From Ardenticatenaceae bacterium (GTDB lineage Bacteria; Chloroflexota; Anaerolineae; Promineifilales; Promineifilaceae), in the NCBI GenBank assembly GCA_020634375.1, contig JACKBX010000007.1, positions 124,001-188,000 on the forward strand: a DNA stretch of 64,000 nucleotides, written 5' to 3'. The translations under genes and the position numbers were made by a program. The notes beneath the pieces are model-generated. The model searched no databases. It was not told the origin of the DNA and saw only the letters and a list, made by a program, of their open reading frames with translations. Below, piece after piece: positions 8,589 through 17,596 of the stretch. Position 1 is the first letter of the stretch. Each line of letters opens with the position of its first letter.

Positions 8589-10545
8589 TGTTGGCTCCTG
8601 TCTGGCTGTTTAACGCCGCTTCTAAGGCAGTCAGCCGCGCTTCCAGGTCAGCCAGTTGAGATTGGGTATCGGCCAACTGAGCCGCCCAGAAAGCGTCGTT
8701 GGGCTGGCCGACGAGCGTGTTGACCAGGGAGACGCCGCTGCCGCTGCTGCTTTCCATTGCCTGCCCGACGATCTGGTTGGCCAGGGCGGGGGTGAGTTGG
8801 GCGGGGGTAATAGAAACGGCCGTTCCATCCCCCAATCCCGAGGCGACCAGCAAATCGCCAGCCCGCACCGGCCCGCGCACGCGCACCGGAACCTGTCCCA
8901 TAAAGGCAACCAGCGCCATATCATCTTGCACCTTTGCGGCGGCATTGCCCACAAATCCGGCGGCGCTGGAAACGACCCATACGCGCTGTGCATCTGCGGT
9001 GTTCAGGTGTAGGCCATCGCTTGTTAGTCCTAATACGGTTCCCGGTTCTGGTGTGTGGGAAACGGCCGTGTGCAGTGGTAGATACTCAGCCAGGTCTGCA
9101 CCGCTGGTGACGTAAGCCACCCCGCCGCTGCCGTTGCCTTCAATGGCGGCAATGGCTCCGCTGCTGTCGAAGAAGGTGACGTAGTTGACACTACCGCCAG
9201 GATTGGCAGCACCAGCGACCAGCGCCAAAACGTCGGGGCTGGTATCGGTAGAATCATTTTCAATGGTTGCTACGTGGGCGCTCAGGTCAGTGGCATTCCC
9301 GTTCAGGGTATCTACCACATGCAGTTGGCTTTGTGGCGCATTGGTATTGACACCCATGCCGCCAGTGGCGTGGATGAGGAATTGATTGGCATCGGTGGAA
9401 GCGAAGGAGATGGTGGTTCCGTCGCTCCAGACAAACGCATGGTCATGGACGGCAGACGCGAATGCGCCAGCGGCCAGACTACTGTTGCCGCTGGCATAGT
9501 TGCTGACGCCACCGGGAATAGCTGACATGTAACCAGCCGCCGAATTTAGCCTGCCACCAGCGACAGATGCGGCATACCCATTGGCTAAATTTTCTTCCCC
9601 GCCGCCAATCGTGGCATATTGTCCATCTGCATTATGCCCGAAACCGCCGCCAATGGTTGATCCCAGGCCCGTGGTTGTATTTTGCGACCCTCCGCCGATG
9701 ACGCTGTTGTCCCCTGCGGTGATGTTGTCAATACCGCCGCCAATGGAAGAGTAGGTGGCTTGTGCTGAGTTGTTATAGCCACCTGCAATCGTTGTGGCTG
9801 TGTCTGTAACCGTATTGTTAAACCCGCCGCCAATGGTCGCTACGCCTGCGTCTGCGTAGGCGGAGTTAAAAGAACCCCCAGCGATAACGCTATCTCCACC
9901 GGCCGCTCGATTGTAACGGCCGCCGCCGATAGTGGCTCCGTAACCCGACGCGATGTTATCGTACCCGCCAGAAACGGCCGCGTAATCACCAGAAGCCTGA
10001 ATGAGGTCTCCACCACCTATAGCGCTGAATGCGCCAGTACCACCAACCAGCTTTTGCGCATACTGGGCATAGGGCACGGTTCCGATGGGCTGCAACGGGG
10101 CGAGAATCTCGCCGTCTAACTGAACTTGCAGCCAGGCGTCGCCGCCAGCCAGGGCAATATCCAATCCAGGCTGCACCGCGCCAATCATGACGTTGAATAA
10201 TCCATCCGGGTCGGTGGCGATGGTTTGGATTTCGGTGTAGCGTAGGGTGTAGGTGGGGGGCGGGCCGTAAACGCCAAACTGCATGGCATAGCTGCCGACC
10301 TGGGGCACACCGCTGCCGTCTACGATCTGGCCCTGGTAGCTCATTTCTGTGGGCAGGTAGTCGCCATAGGCGTTGCCTGCCGGCGCGACCGGAGCGGACA
10401 GATTTTCGGGTGCGTTGCTGCTCCCTTCTTGTCCAGACGCGGTGAGCACGAGAGCGGTCAGGCTCCCGACCAGGATAAAAATGAGGAATAGGGCGCGTAG
10501 GAAACGGCCGTGACGCGATTTACCAATTTGCCAATCTGTTAACAT
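8581..10545 (-). CDS. Secreted fibre protein with YadA/Hep_Hag-like head repeats and coiled-coil end
   Basis: This 654-residue protein begins with a membrane segment/signal (FLRALFLIFILVGSLTALVL). Residues 170-370 hold repeats of about 14-22 residues such as IGGGFNN, IAGGYNN and IGGGSQN, the pattern of trimeric autotransporter heads and of phage-like fibre tips. A region after DLAEYLPL resembles the domain found before the C-terminal helix of tail-fibre-like proteins. The last 30 residues (QLADTQSQLADLEARLTALE) form a heptad coiled coil, consistent with a trimer. No outer-membrane beta-barrel anchor is present, as expected for a monoderm. It is the first gene of a two-gene secreted operon downstream of a small BTAD-linked gene. 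Confidence 0.8.
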   Translation of the reverse strand: MLTDWQIGKSRHGRFLRALFLIFILVGSLTALVLTASGQEGSSNAPENLSAPVAPAGNAYGDYLPTEMSYQGQIVDGSGVPQVGSYAMQFGVYGPPPTYTLRYTEIQTIATDPDGLFNVMIGAVQPGLDIALAGGDAWLQVQLDGEILAPLQPIGTVPYAQYAQKLVGGTGAFSAIGGGDLIQASGDYAAVSGGYDNIASGYGATIGGGRYNRAAGGDSVIAGGSFNSAYADAGVATIGGGFNNTVTDTATTIAGGYNNSAQATYSSIGGGIDNITAGDNSVIGGGSQNTTTGLGSTIGGGFGHNADGQYATIGGGEENLANGYAASVAGGRLNSAAGYMSAIPGGVSNYASGNSSLAAGAFASAVHDHAFVWSDGTTISFASTDANQFLIHATGGMGVNTNAPQSQLHVVDTLNGNATDLSAHVATIENDSTDTSPDVLALVAGAANPGGSVNYVTFFDSSGAIAAIEGNGSGGVAYVTSGADLAEYLPLHTAVSHTPEPGTVLGLTSDGLHLNTADAQRVWVVSSAAGFVGNAAAKVQDDMALVAFMGQVPVRVRGPVRAGDLLVASGLGDGTAVSITPAQLTPALANQIVGQAMESSSGSGVSLVNTLVGQPNDAFWAAQLADTQSQLADLEARLTALEAALNSQTGANNE

Positions 10546-10555
10546 AATCTACCTC

Positions 10556-10609
10556 CAATAATAATGAATAATGAATTGTGAATAGTGAAGTGGCTCCGTA
10601 TTCACAATT
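10556..10609. repeat. Heptad word repeat with inverted arms (AATNNTG words)
   Basis: Words AATAATG, AATTGTG and AATAGTG run in 7-base steps. AATTGTGAATA (10574-10584) pairs with TATTCACAATT (10599-10609). The stop codon of the small gene (10602) lies in the right arm. Confidence 0.7.
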
Positions 10610-10805
10610 TGTTATTTTGACTGGGCAGGATATTTTGCAGGTAGATAAGCAGGTCGTTCTGGCTGGAAAAGCCGCGCCGGGGTAGGGAACGGCCGTCTAC
10701 CGCCTCTACTGAATACCGCCAACGGGCGTCTGCCTCTTGCCAACAACGCACCAAATACGCCTGGCGTTTATCGCTTGCCTGTGAATCTTGTCCTTTTGCT
10801 TGCAT
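10602..10805 (-). CDS. Small protein, paralogue-like partner of a BTAD regulator
   Basis: A 67-residue protein with the same layout as the 72-residue protein at 822-1040: a charged N-terminus, a YLVRCWQEAD strand, a middle basic stretch and an amphipathic C-terminal helix (LLIYLQNIL). It is divergent from the second BTAD regulator and precedes the two-gene secreted operon on the same strand. The last codons and the stop lie inside a heptad word repeat, so the C-terminal few residues are encoded by repeat DNA. No function is known. Confidence 0.65.
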   Translation of the reverse strand: MQAKGQDSQASDKRQAYLVRCWQEADARWRYSVEAVDGRSLPRRGFSSQNDLLIYLQNILPSQNNKL

Positions 10806-10825
10806 CTTGTACCAGTCTATTGATA

Positions 10826-10845
10826 ATCGTTTACAGATCGTTTAC
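10826..10845 (+). promoter_or_regulatory. 11-bp-phased direct repeat upstream of second BTAD regulator
   Basis: ATCGTTTAC occurs at 10826-10834 and again at 10837-10845, exactly 11 bases apart. This is the spacing known for SARP-type sites and matches the spacing, though not the sequence, of the repeats before the first BTAD gene. Confidence 0.5.
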
Positions 10846-10848
10846 TGG

Positions 10849-10880
10849 GGATTAGAGATTGACCTAATCTCCAATCTCTG
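10849..10880. repeat. Heptad word hairpin (ATTRGAG family)
   Basis: GGATTAGAGATT and AATCTCCAATCTC form near-complementary arms around GACCT, directly before the second BTAD start codon. Confidence 0.65.
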
Positions 10881-10883
10881 AAA

Positions 10884-11888
10884 ATGACAAATTCGAGCCA
10901 ACTACTCTTTTTAATGAACACAGTCCGCATTCAGGGCGAAGCAGGAACTGTGGATCAGTTTCGCAGTCACCGGGCGGTGGCTTTGCTGGTGTATCTGGTT
11001 TGCCAGCCACAGGCTGTGCCACGCAGTGAATTGGTGGAGCTAATCTGGCCGGACAACCCGGAACGTGGTCGCGCCAATTTGCGTTGGGTGTTGAGTTATT
11101 TGAACAAATTACTGCCGGGTTGCTGGGAGACGACACGGCAAACGGCGCAGTTCCAGCCCCAGGCTGACTGCTGGGTGGATGTGCTGGCCTTGCAAGCGGC
11201 TTTGGCGGCAGATAATGTGGCAGCGCTGGCAACGGCCGTTTCCCATACACACGGCGAATTTTGTCGCGGTTTTTACTTTAATGAGTCCCCGGAATTCGAG
11301 ACATGGCTGCTTACCCAGCGCGAACATTGGCAGCGGCAGTTAAGCCTTGCCACCCAACGGCTCATTGACCACCATAACCAGTTGGGGGAATACGGCCGTG
11401 CGCTGACCTTCGCCCGCAAATTGTTGGCTCTGGATACCTGGCAGGAACACGCACACCGGCAGGTGATGCTGCTGCTGGCTCGCAGCGGCGATTTCAACGG
11501 GGCGCTGGCGCAGTATGAACGCTGCCGCCAGATTTTGGCCGATGAGCTGCATATTGACCCCACCCAGGCCACTGCTGCGCTGGCGGAGCGCATTCGCGCT
11601 TTGCGGGAACGCCCCCGGCATAATTTGCCGCCGCAGCCGACCCTATTTGTAGGCCGAGAAGCAGAATTAGCGGAATTGACGGCGCTGTTGGCCGCGCCCG
11701 AAAATCGCTTGGTGACGATTGTGGCTGCGGGCGGTATGGGCAAGACGCGCCTGGCAACGGCCGTTGCTGCTGGACAAACGGGCACGTTTCTGGATGGCGT
11801 CGCCTTCGTGTCGTTGGCTCCGATCACATCACCGGCCTTGTTGGCAACGACGATGGTCGAGGCCTTTGGGCAGTCACGGCTTCATTGA
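10884..11888 (+). CDS. N-terminal half of a second BTAD/NB-ARC/TPR regulator (frameshifted gene)
   Basis: This open frame gives 334 residues: a winged helix (VRIQGEAGTVDQFRSHRAVALL), a BTAD domain ending in the ADELHIDPTQ segment, and the start of an NB-ARC domain with Walker A AAGGMGKTRLA near residue 284. The frame is lost at about 11870, where the protein leaves NB-ARC homology. The continuation is found in other frames up to 12234 and then in the open frame 12235-14013. The intact gene would run 10884-14013, about 1040 residues. It mirrors the regulator at 1211-4843 and has the same divergent small-gene neighbour. Confidence 0.85.
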   Translation: MTNSSQLLFLMNTVRIQGEAGTVDQFRSHRAVALLVYLVCQPQAVPRSELVELIWPDNPERGRANLRWVLSYLNKLLPGCWETTRQTAQFQPQADCWVDVLALQAALAADNVAALATAVSHTHGEFCRGFYFNESPEFETWLLTQREHWQRQLSLATQRLIDHHNQLGEYGRALTFARKLLALDTWQEHAHRQVMLLLARSGDFNGALAQYERCRQILADELHIDPTQATAALAERIRALRERPRHNLPPQPTLFVGREAELAELTALLAAPENRLVTIVAAGGMGKTRLATAVAAGQTGTFLDGVAFVSLAPITSPALLATTMVEAFGQSRLH

Positions 11889-12234
11889 GCCGCATCAAAG
11901 CCACAAATTGGCCGCCGATTATTTGCTAGATGCACTGACTGAGAAGGAATTGTTGCTGGTTCTGGATAATTACGAACAGCTTTTGCCGGACATCTCCTCC
12001 TACTGGCTATGTTGGCGCGTGCACCGCAGGTTAAATTGCTGGTTACGTCACGGGAACGATTGAACACGCGCTGGGAACGGCCGTTTCTCTCACCGGCCTA
12101 CCCTACCCCAAGACAACAAAACCAACGACCACACCTTCAGTGCTCCCCAGCTTTTTCTGCAAGCCGCCAAGCAAGCGCGTCCCGATTTCCAACCGTCCGC
12201 TGCCGACCAGCAGGCCATTATCCAGATTTGCCAA
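11870..12234 (+). pseudogene. Frame-scrambled middle of the second BTAD regulator NB-ARC domain
   Basis: The expected NB-ARC sequence can be followed through four frame changes. ALTEKELLLVLDNYEQLLPD (Walker B) is in one frame to about 12000, LLAMLARAPQVKLLVTSRER is in a second to about 12090, a short LTGLPYP piece is in a third, and TNDHTFSAPQLFLQAAKQ runs into the downstream open frame from about 12112. Single-base changes would restore one protein. Four shifts in 240 bases with no decay on either side point to a poor consensus patch more than to an old pseudogene. Confidence 0.7.
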
Positions 12235-14013
12235 TTGGTAGAAGGGATGCCGTTGGCTCTGGAGTTAGCGGCGATGTGGATGCGCGTGCAAACGCCAGCC
12301 GCCATCGCCGCCGAAATTGCCAACAATCTGGACATTTTGCATACACGTCAGCAAGATTTGCCCGCCCGGCAGCGCAGTATGCACGCCGTTTTCGACCAGA
12401 CCTGGGCGAGGTTGTCTGCCGCGGAACGACAAACATTGGCGCAGTTGTCCGTGTTTCGCGGCCCATTTTCGGTAGACGCGGCATGCCAGGTGACGGGGAC
12501 GGATTGGTCGCTGCTGGCGGCGCTAGTGGATAAGTCGCTGCTGCGGCATCATCAGTTCAATGCAGAAACGGCCGTTTACTACGAAATGCACGAATTATTG
12601 CGGCAATATGCCGCCAGCCATCTGGCAGAACGAGCCGGCGATGCCCGGCAGTGGCATGGCCAATACTACGCCCAACTGCTGGCCGGGTACGAGCCGTGCC
12701 TGCGGGCTGGCGATGAGGTAACAACCACACTCAAGCAGATGCAGCGGGAGATCGACAATATTCGTACTGCGTGGGAGTGGGCGTTGTCTGCCCGGCATGG
12801 GGACAGCTTAAACCAGATGTTGGGAAGTATGTACCTGTTTTACTTTTTGCCCTCGTTGGTGCGGGATGGGTTGGCGGTGATGGCCGCGGCGGCGAAGCAG
12901 CTTGAGCAGGTTCAGAATGACGATGAGACTTTGCGGTGGGTTTACGGCCGTATTCTGGCACAACAGGGCAGTTTCACATGGCTTTTGCACGAAGATTACG
13001 ACGCGGCCGAACAGCTTCTCCGTTGCAGTTTAGCCATTTTAGACACGCAAACGAGCAGCATTGAGTTGGCGCAGGCGCTGCACACGCTGGCAAACATCAT
13101 TTACACCCGTGACTTGCCAACGGCCCAGCAATATTGGGAACGCAGTCTGAAAATTTATGAGCAGGCGGGCAATCTGGAGCGGCAAGGAATGATTCTCCGC
13201 AATCTTTGTGTCACCGCGCCAGACTATGCGACCGCGCTCACTTATCGGGAACAAGCGTTGGCGTTGGCTGCGGCAGGCAATGACCGCCGCAACGAGGGGC
13301 ATCTATATTTCATTGGCAGCGACCATGAGTATCACATGGGGAATCTGCAAGCCGCCCGCGAATTGGCGGAAAAGAGCATTGGCATCATTCGCGCTTTTGA
13401 CGATCCACCCCATCTCATTTTGGCAACGGCCGTCCTGGTTACAATTTTGACGGCCGAAAACCGATTCGACGAAGCCCGCGCCTTGCTGCAAGAAATGCAA
13501 GAAACGGCCGAGAAGTTATCGATTCAATGGCATTCGCTTCTGGTTGAATTGGCAAACGGCCGTTTCGCTTTGGCGGAAGGTCGTCTTGAGGCGGCGGAAA
13601 CCCGGTTAACGGCCGTCCTATCCAATGTGCCGAATGAAAGATTTTACAATGGTCTTCGCCAGCAGGCATTTTTCCATTTGGGATACCTGAAGCTAGCACA
13701 AGGCGATTTGGTCGCCGCCAGAGAACAGTGGCAGAGTTACCTCGCTGCAGAGCAAATCGCTAATCTGCCAACCCGTTCGCGCTGCTGGCGGGCCATGCTG
13801 GGGATTGCGAAAACATGGCTGTGTGTGGGGGATTGGGAAACGGCCGTAACCCATCTACAACAAGCCTGCGATTTGGCCTGCGCCATTGGCGCACAAGCTG
13901 TCTGGGAAGGGAAAGTGCGGCGGTTGACAGACCTATATCAGGCAGCATCGCCAGATATGGCCTCTTACCTCAGATGCTGGATAGACAGCCTTAATCCCCC
14001 AAATCATAATTGA
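12235..14013 (+). CDS. C-terminal half of the second BTAD regulator (NB-ARC end and TPR repeats)
   Basis: A 592-residue open frame begins at the NB-ARC GxP motif (VEGMPLALELAAMWM) and continues through the winged-helix part of the ATPase module (HAVFDQTWARLSAAERQ) into a TPR-rich region with repeated AL.YREQAL and LAEKSI units. The annotated ATG is internal to the gene and not a true start. The 3' end overlaps the convergent uvrB by about 23 bases. Codon use shows no decay. The octamer ACGGCCGT is dense here, at least nine copies. Confidence 0.8.
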   Translation: MVEGMPLALELAAMWMRVQTPAAIAAEIANNLDILHTRQQDLPARQRSMHAVFDQTWARLSAAERQTLAQLSVFRGPFSVDAACQVTGTDWSLLAALVDKSLLRHHQFNAETAVYYEMHELLRQYAASHLAERAGDARQWHGQYYAQLLAGYEPCLRAGDEVTTTLKQMQREIDNIRTAWEWALSARHGDSLNQMLGSMYLFYFLPSLVRDGLAVMAAAAKQLEQVQNDDETLRWVYGRILAQQGSFTWLLHEDYDAAEQLLRCSLAILDTQTSSIELAQALHTLANIIYTRDLPTAQQYWERSLKIYEQAGNLERQGMILRNLCVTAPDYATALTYREQALALAAAGNDRRNEGHLYFIGSDHEYHMGNLQAARELAEKSIGIIRAFDDPPHLILATAVLVTILTAENRFDEARALLQEMQETAEKLSIQWHSLLVELANGRFALAEGRLEAAETRLTAVLSNVPNERFYNGLRQQAFFHLGYLKLAQGDLVAAREQWQSYLAAEQIANLPTRSRCWRAMLGIAKTWLCVGDWETAVTHLQQACDLACAIGAQAVWEGKVRRLTDLYQAASPDMASYLRCWIDSLNPPNHN

Positions 14014-16080
14014 TACCGGCCTCATCCAACAGCCGCATTTTCTCCCATTCTGGCATGTCAGCACTGCCACCCGCTTCCTTCAAGACCATAATTTGCCGCA
14101 GTTCCACGATCTGGTCGCGCAAAACGGCCGCTTTCTCAAACTCCAGGCTTTGCGCCGCCTGCTTCATCTGCCGCTCCAGCTCCTTGAGCATCTTATGCAG
14201 TTCATCTTTGGGCAAATCGGCCGTCGTCGTGTATTGCGCTTTCCTCTCCGCAACGGCCAGCGCCTCTTCCTCGGCATGATGCTCGGCAATGTCACGGGTG
14301 AGGTCATGCACTGCTTTCATGATGCTGCGCGGCTCAATGCCGTGCTCCTGGTTGTAGACCATTTGTTTTTCGCGGCGGCGATTGGTCTCGTCCAGGGCGG
14401 CCTGCATGGAGCGTGTAATTTTGTCGGCGTACATGATCACCTTGCCCTCGATATGGCGGGCAGCGCGGCCAATGGTCTGAATGAGGGCGGTTTCGGAGCG
14501 CAGGAACCCTTCCTTGTCCGCATCCAAAATGGCGACCAGGGAGACTTCCGGCAGGTCTAGCCCTTCGCGCAGCAAGTTGATGCCCACAACCACATCGAAC
14601 ACGCCCATGCGCAAATCGCGCAAGATTTCGGTACGCTCGATGGTGTGGACTTCAGAGTGCAGGTAATGGACTTTGACGCCCATTTCTAGGAGGTAGTCGC
14701 TGAGGTCTTCGGCCATGCGCTTGGTGAGGTGGTGACGAGGATGCGCTGCCCAACGGCCGTTCGCTTGTTAATCTCGCCCAACAAATCATCCACCTGACCG
14801 CGCACCGGGCGCACCTCTACCTCCGGGTCGAGGATGCCTGTGGGGCGAATTACCTGGCGCACCACTTGCTTCGAATGTTCCATCTCATACGGGCCAGGCG
14901 TGGCACTAGTGAAGATGACCTGGTTAATACGCTGCTCGAATTCGTCAAAATTGAGCGGGCGATTATCCAGAGCGCTAGGCAAGCGGAAGCCATAATCCAC
15001 CAACGTCTGCTTGCGGCTGCGGTCGCCAGCGTACATGCCACGCACCTGTGGCACCGTCATGTGGCTTTCGTCCAAGATGAGCAGGTAGTCGGCAGGGAAG
15101 TAATCGAGCAGTGTCCAGGGCGGTTCGCCTTCGGAACGGCCGTCCAAATGCCGACTATAATTCTCCACCCCCTGACGTGTAGCCCACCTCCTTCAACATC
15201 TCCAGGTCGTACATGGTGCGCTGCTCAATGCGCTGCGCCTCCAGCAGCATCTTGCGCTCCTTGAAATAGGCAATGCGCTCCGTCAATTCCGTCTCAATAT
15301 TGTTAATAGCTCCAGCCATCTTATCTTCGTCGGTGATAAACTGTCGCGCCGGAAAAATTTCCACGCTGGCATGTTCTGTCAGCACTTCACCAGTCAGCGA
15401 GTCGAATTCGGCGATGCGTTCAATCTCGTCGCCCCAAAACTCCAGTGTGTAGGCCGTTTCCGCATAAGCGGGGAAAAATTTGCAGCGTGTCGCCGCGTAC
15501 GCGAAACGTGCCGCGCCGCAAATCCAGATCATTGCGGTCATATTGGATGTCTACCAGATGACGCAAAATGGTGTCGCGACGATACGTCTTACCCCGTTCC
15601 AGCTTCACCGTAACCTTGCCCCACGCCTCCGGATTGCCAATGCCGTAGATGCAGGAAACCGAGGCGACAATAATCACGTCGCGGCGAGACATGAGGTTGG
15701 CCGTCGCCAGCAGGCGCAGCCGATCAATTTCGTCGTTGATTTGTGTTTCTTTTTTCAATATAGAGGTCATGGCGCGGCACGTAGGCTTCCGGCTGGTAGT
15801 AGTCATAGTAGCTGACAAAGTAAGCGACGGCGTTGTTGGGGAAAAAGTCGCGGAACTCGCTGTAAAGCTGCGCCGCCAGCGTTTTGTTATGGGCAATGAC
15901 CAGGGTCGGGCGCTGCGTCTGCTGGATGAGATTGGCGATGGTGAAGGTTTTGCCGGTTCCCGTTGCGCCCAGCAAGGTTTGGAAGTGCTGCCCGGTTTCG
16001 AGGCCGTTGATGAGTTGGGTAATGGCTTCGGGCTGGTCGCCCATCGGTTGAAAATCGGATTTGAGTTGGAATTCAGGCAT
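13991..16080 (-). CDS. uvrB: UvrABC system protein B, interrupted by four one-base frameshifts
   Basis: UvrB is the damage-verifying helicase-like subunit of nucleotide excision repair. The start MPEFQLKSDFQPMGDQPEAI and Walker A GATGTGKT are clear. The beta-hairpin region (VSYYDYYQPEAYVP), the DESH helicase motif, GRAARH and the C-terminal UVR motif (LEFEKAAVLRDQIVELR) all follow. The reading frame changes at about 15757 (six A), 15473 (four C), 15170 (five G) and 14733 (C run). Each change is one base in or next to a homopolymer, and the protein is canonical on both sides. This suggests sequencing error in a functional gene of about 690 residues. Its end overlaps the convergent regulator. 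Confidence 0.9.
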
Positions 16081-16097
16081 GAAATACCTCTAAGTAA

Positions 16098-16127
16098 GGA
16101 TGAAGGGTGAGGGATGAAGGATGAAAA
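16098..16127. repeat. Heptad word repeat (GGATGAA words), single arm
   Basis: GGATGAA GGGTGAG GGATGAA GGATGAA runs in 7-base steps just upstream of uvrB. No complementary arm is seen. Confidence 0.65.
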
Positions 16128-16217
16128 TGATAATAGAACGGTAGTTCCGAATTGTATCACAAGGGAGAGGAAGGGGAACGGCCGTTGCCCCTAAAACCAC
16201 ATTTCTTTCAGCCCTGT

Positions 16218-17596
16218 TCACCGGACGTCATTTCCCTCTTTGCCGGGCGTCATCACGGCCGTATCATGCCGCTTGTATCTCCCCAGGTCTTCAATAGAAT
16301 CGTAGAGAATTTGCAGCGCATAAAGCGGGTTGTGGGCAAACAAGCCGGGGTCTTTGATGGAAAACTGGTAATTATAGGTGGCTCGTAACAGCCGCGGCGT
16401 CCAATCTATGTAACGATCACCTTCATCTGCACTAATGAGGCCGTCATCGTCACTGTCAATAAAAAATAAGGGTAAGTTGTGGCATCGTAGCCGATGGGCG
16501 TACCTATCCAATCATTGGCATAGGCTTGCAGCGCTTCTAGCAAGGCATCGCGCATGGTATCAATCTCGCCGGCAGCCCCTTCCGTGATGTCCCCATCGCC
16601 ATCCCAATCTTCCTCATAGTAGCGAATGCGATGCAGTTCCCCTACCGTATCTGCGCCTTCATGGCACTCGGCACAATCCTGCGCCCGTACCGTGAGCGTA
16701 TGGGCATCATGGCATTCAATGCAGGCATTGTAGTCGCTGACATGCTCATAGCGCCCCACGTACCCGGACCAGTCATATTCATATGCGCCCATTGCCTCTG
16801 TGCCAAATAGGCTGGCTGCCGCCGCGTAGTAGTGGATGTTGACGAAGCCCAGATCACCGCTTATTTCGTCATCGTCCAACCCACCTGTCCGTTCGTTGAT
16901 GTTCACTGTGGAACTGCGCCCTTGGTGGCATTGCATACAGACGGCTTCCTGCCCCAGCCCTTGCAGTTGAATGCCAGAGGGCATGATGACTTCGCTGAGG
17001 GTTTCAACGGCCGTATGATGACACACATCACAAGTAATCACCGTGCCAACGGGGGCCGCTTCATCCACAACCAGCGCTTCGCTGCCATCTGCGCCCACAT
17101 AATCCAGAAATCCCGGCGTGCTGTGGCAGCGGGCACAGGTAGTAGGTATCTCCGCCGGGTCATCCCCATTCCAATGCACAAACGCTTCCGCCGCCGCGTC
17201 CGCATGGGCAGACGACTGCCAGGCCACTTCTATGGGGTCGGTGGTAGCCGTGGGGCGGGTAGTGGATTGCAGTTCCGGCATGTCCGCGATGAGCGTGGGC
17301 ACGGCCGTTTCAATCGCCCCCGTCTCTACCGCACTCGTTGCCAGAATCGCTGCCGCCGCCGGGGCTGCCGTGGTCATCGTCCCGCGCGGTGTGGCGAGCA
17401 GCGCGGCCGCAGGCGTGGTGCTGACGGCTGTTTCCGCTGTAGATGTTGCCTGATCTCTGCCGAACAATGCAAATGCCCCACCGCCCAACAGAGCCAGCAG
17501 CACAATGCCCACAATAGCCCAACCCCAGGCAGGCAAGCGCCGCTGCTGCCCGGCAACCATAGTCGGTGCGGTGGGCGGTGTTGGCGGCGTCAGCAT
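16218..17596 (-). CDS. Membrane-anchored pentaheme c-type cytochrome domain (probably C-terminal part of the kinase upstream)
   Basis: The frame from 17596 gives a Pro-rich start, one membrane segment (AWGWAIVGIVLLALLGGGAF, residues 23-42) and a Thr/Ala linker. Five CXXCH haem-binding motifs follow at about residues 154, 189, 220, 292 and 308 (CARCH, CDVCH, CMQCH, CIECH, CAECH). An EF-hand-like loop (DWDGDGDITEG) comes next. The frame is lost at about 16460 in a T run; one added T gives FFIDSDDDGLISADEG, a second EF-hand-like loop, and about 75 more residues to 16218. The haem domain should lie outside the membrane. It overlaps the kinase gene by seven bases, or is fused to it if one base is missing there. 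Confidence 0.75.

Noticed and set aside
13991..16080. Programmed frameshifting in uvrB
   Set aside because: Four shifts in one gene, mostly in homopolymers and without slippery-site or pseudoknot context, fit sequencing error far better.
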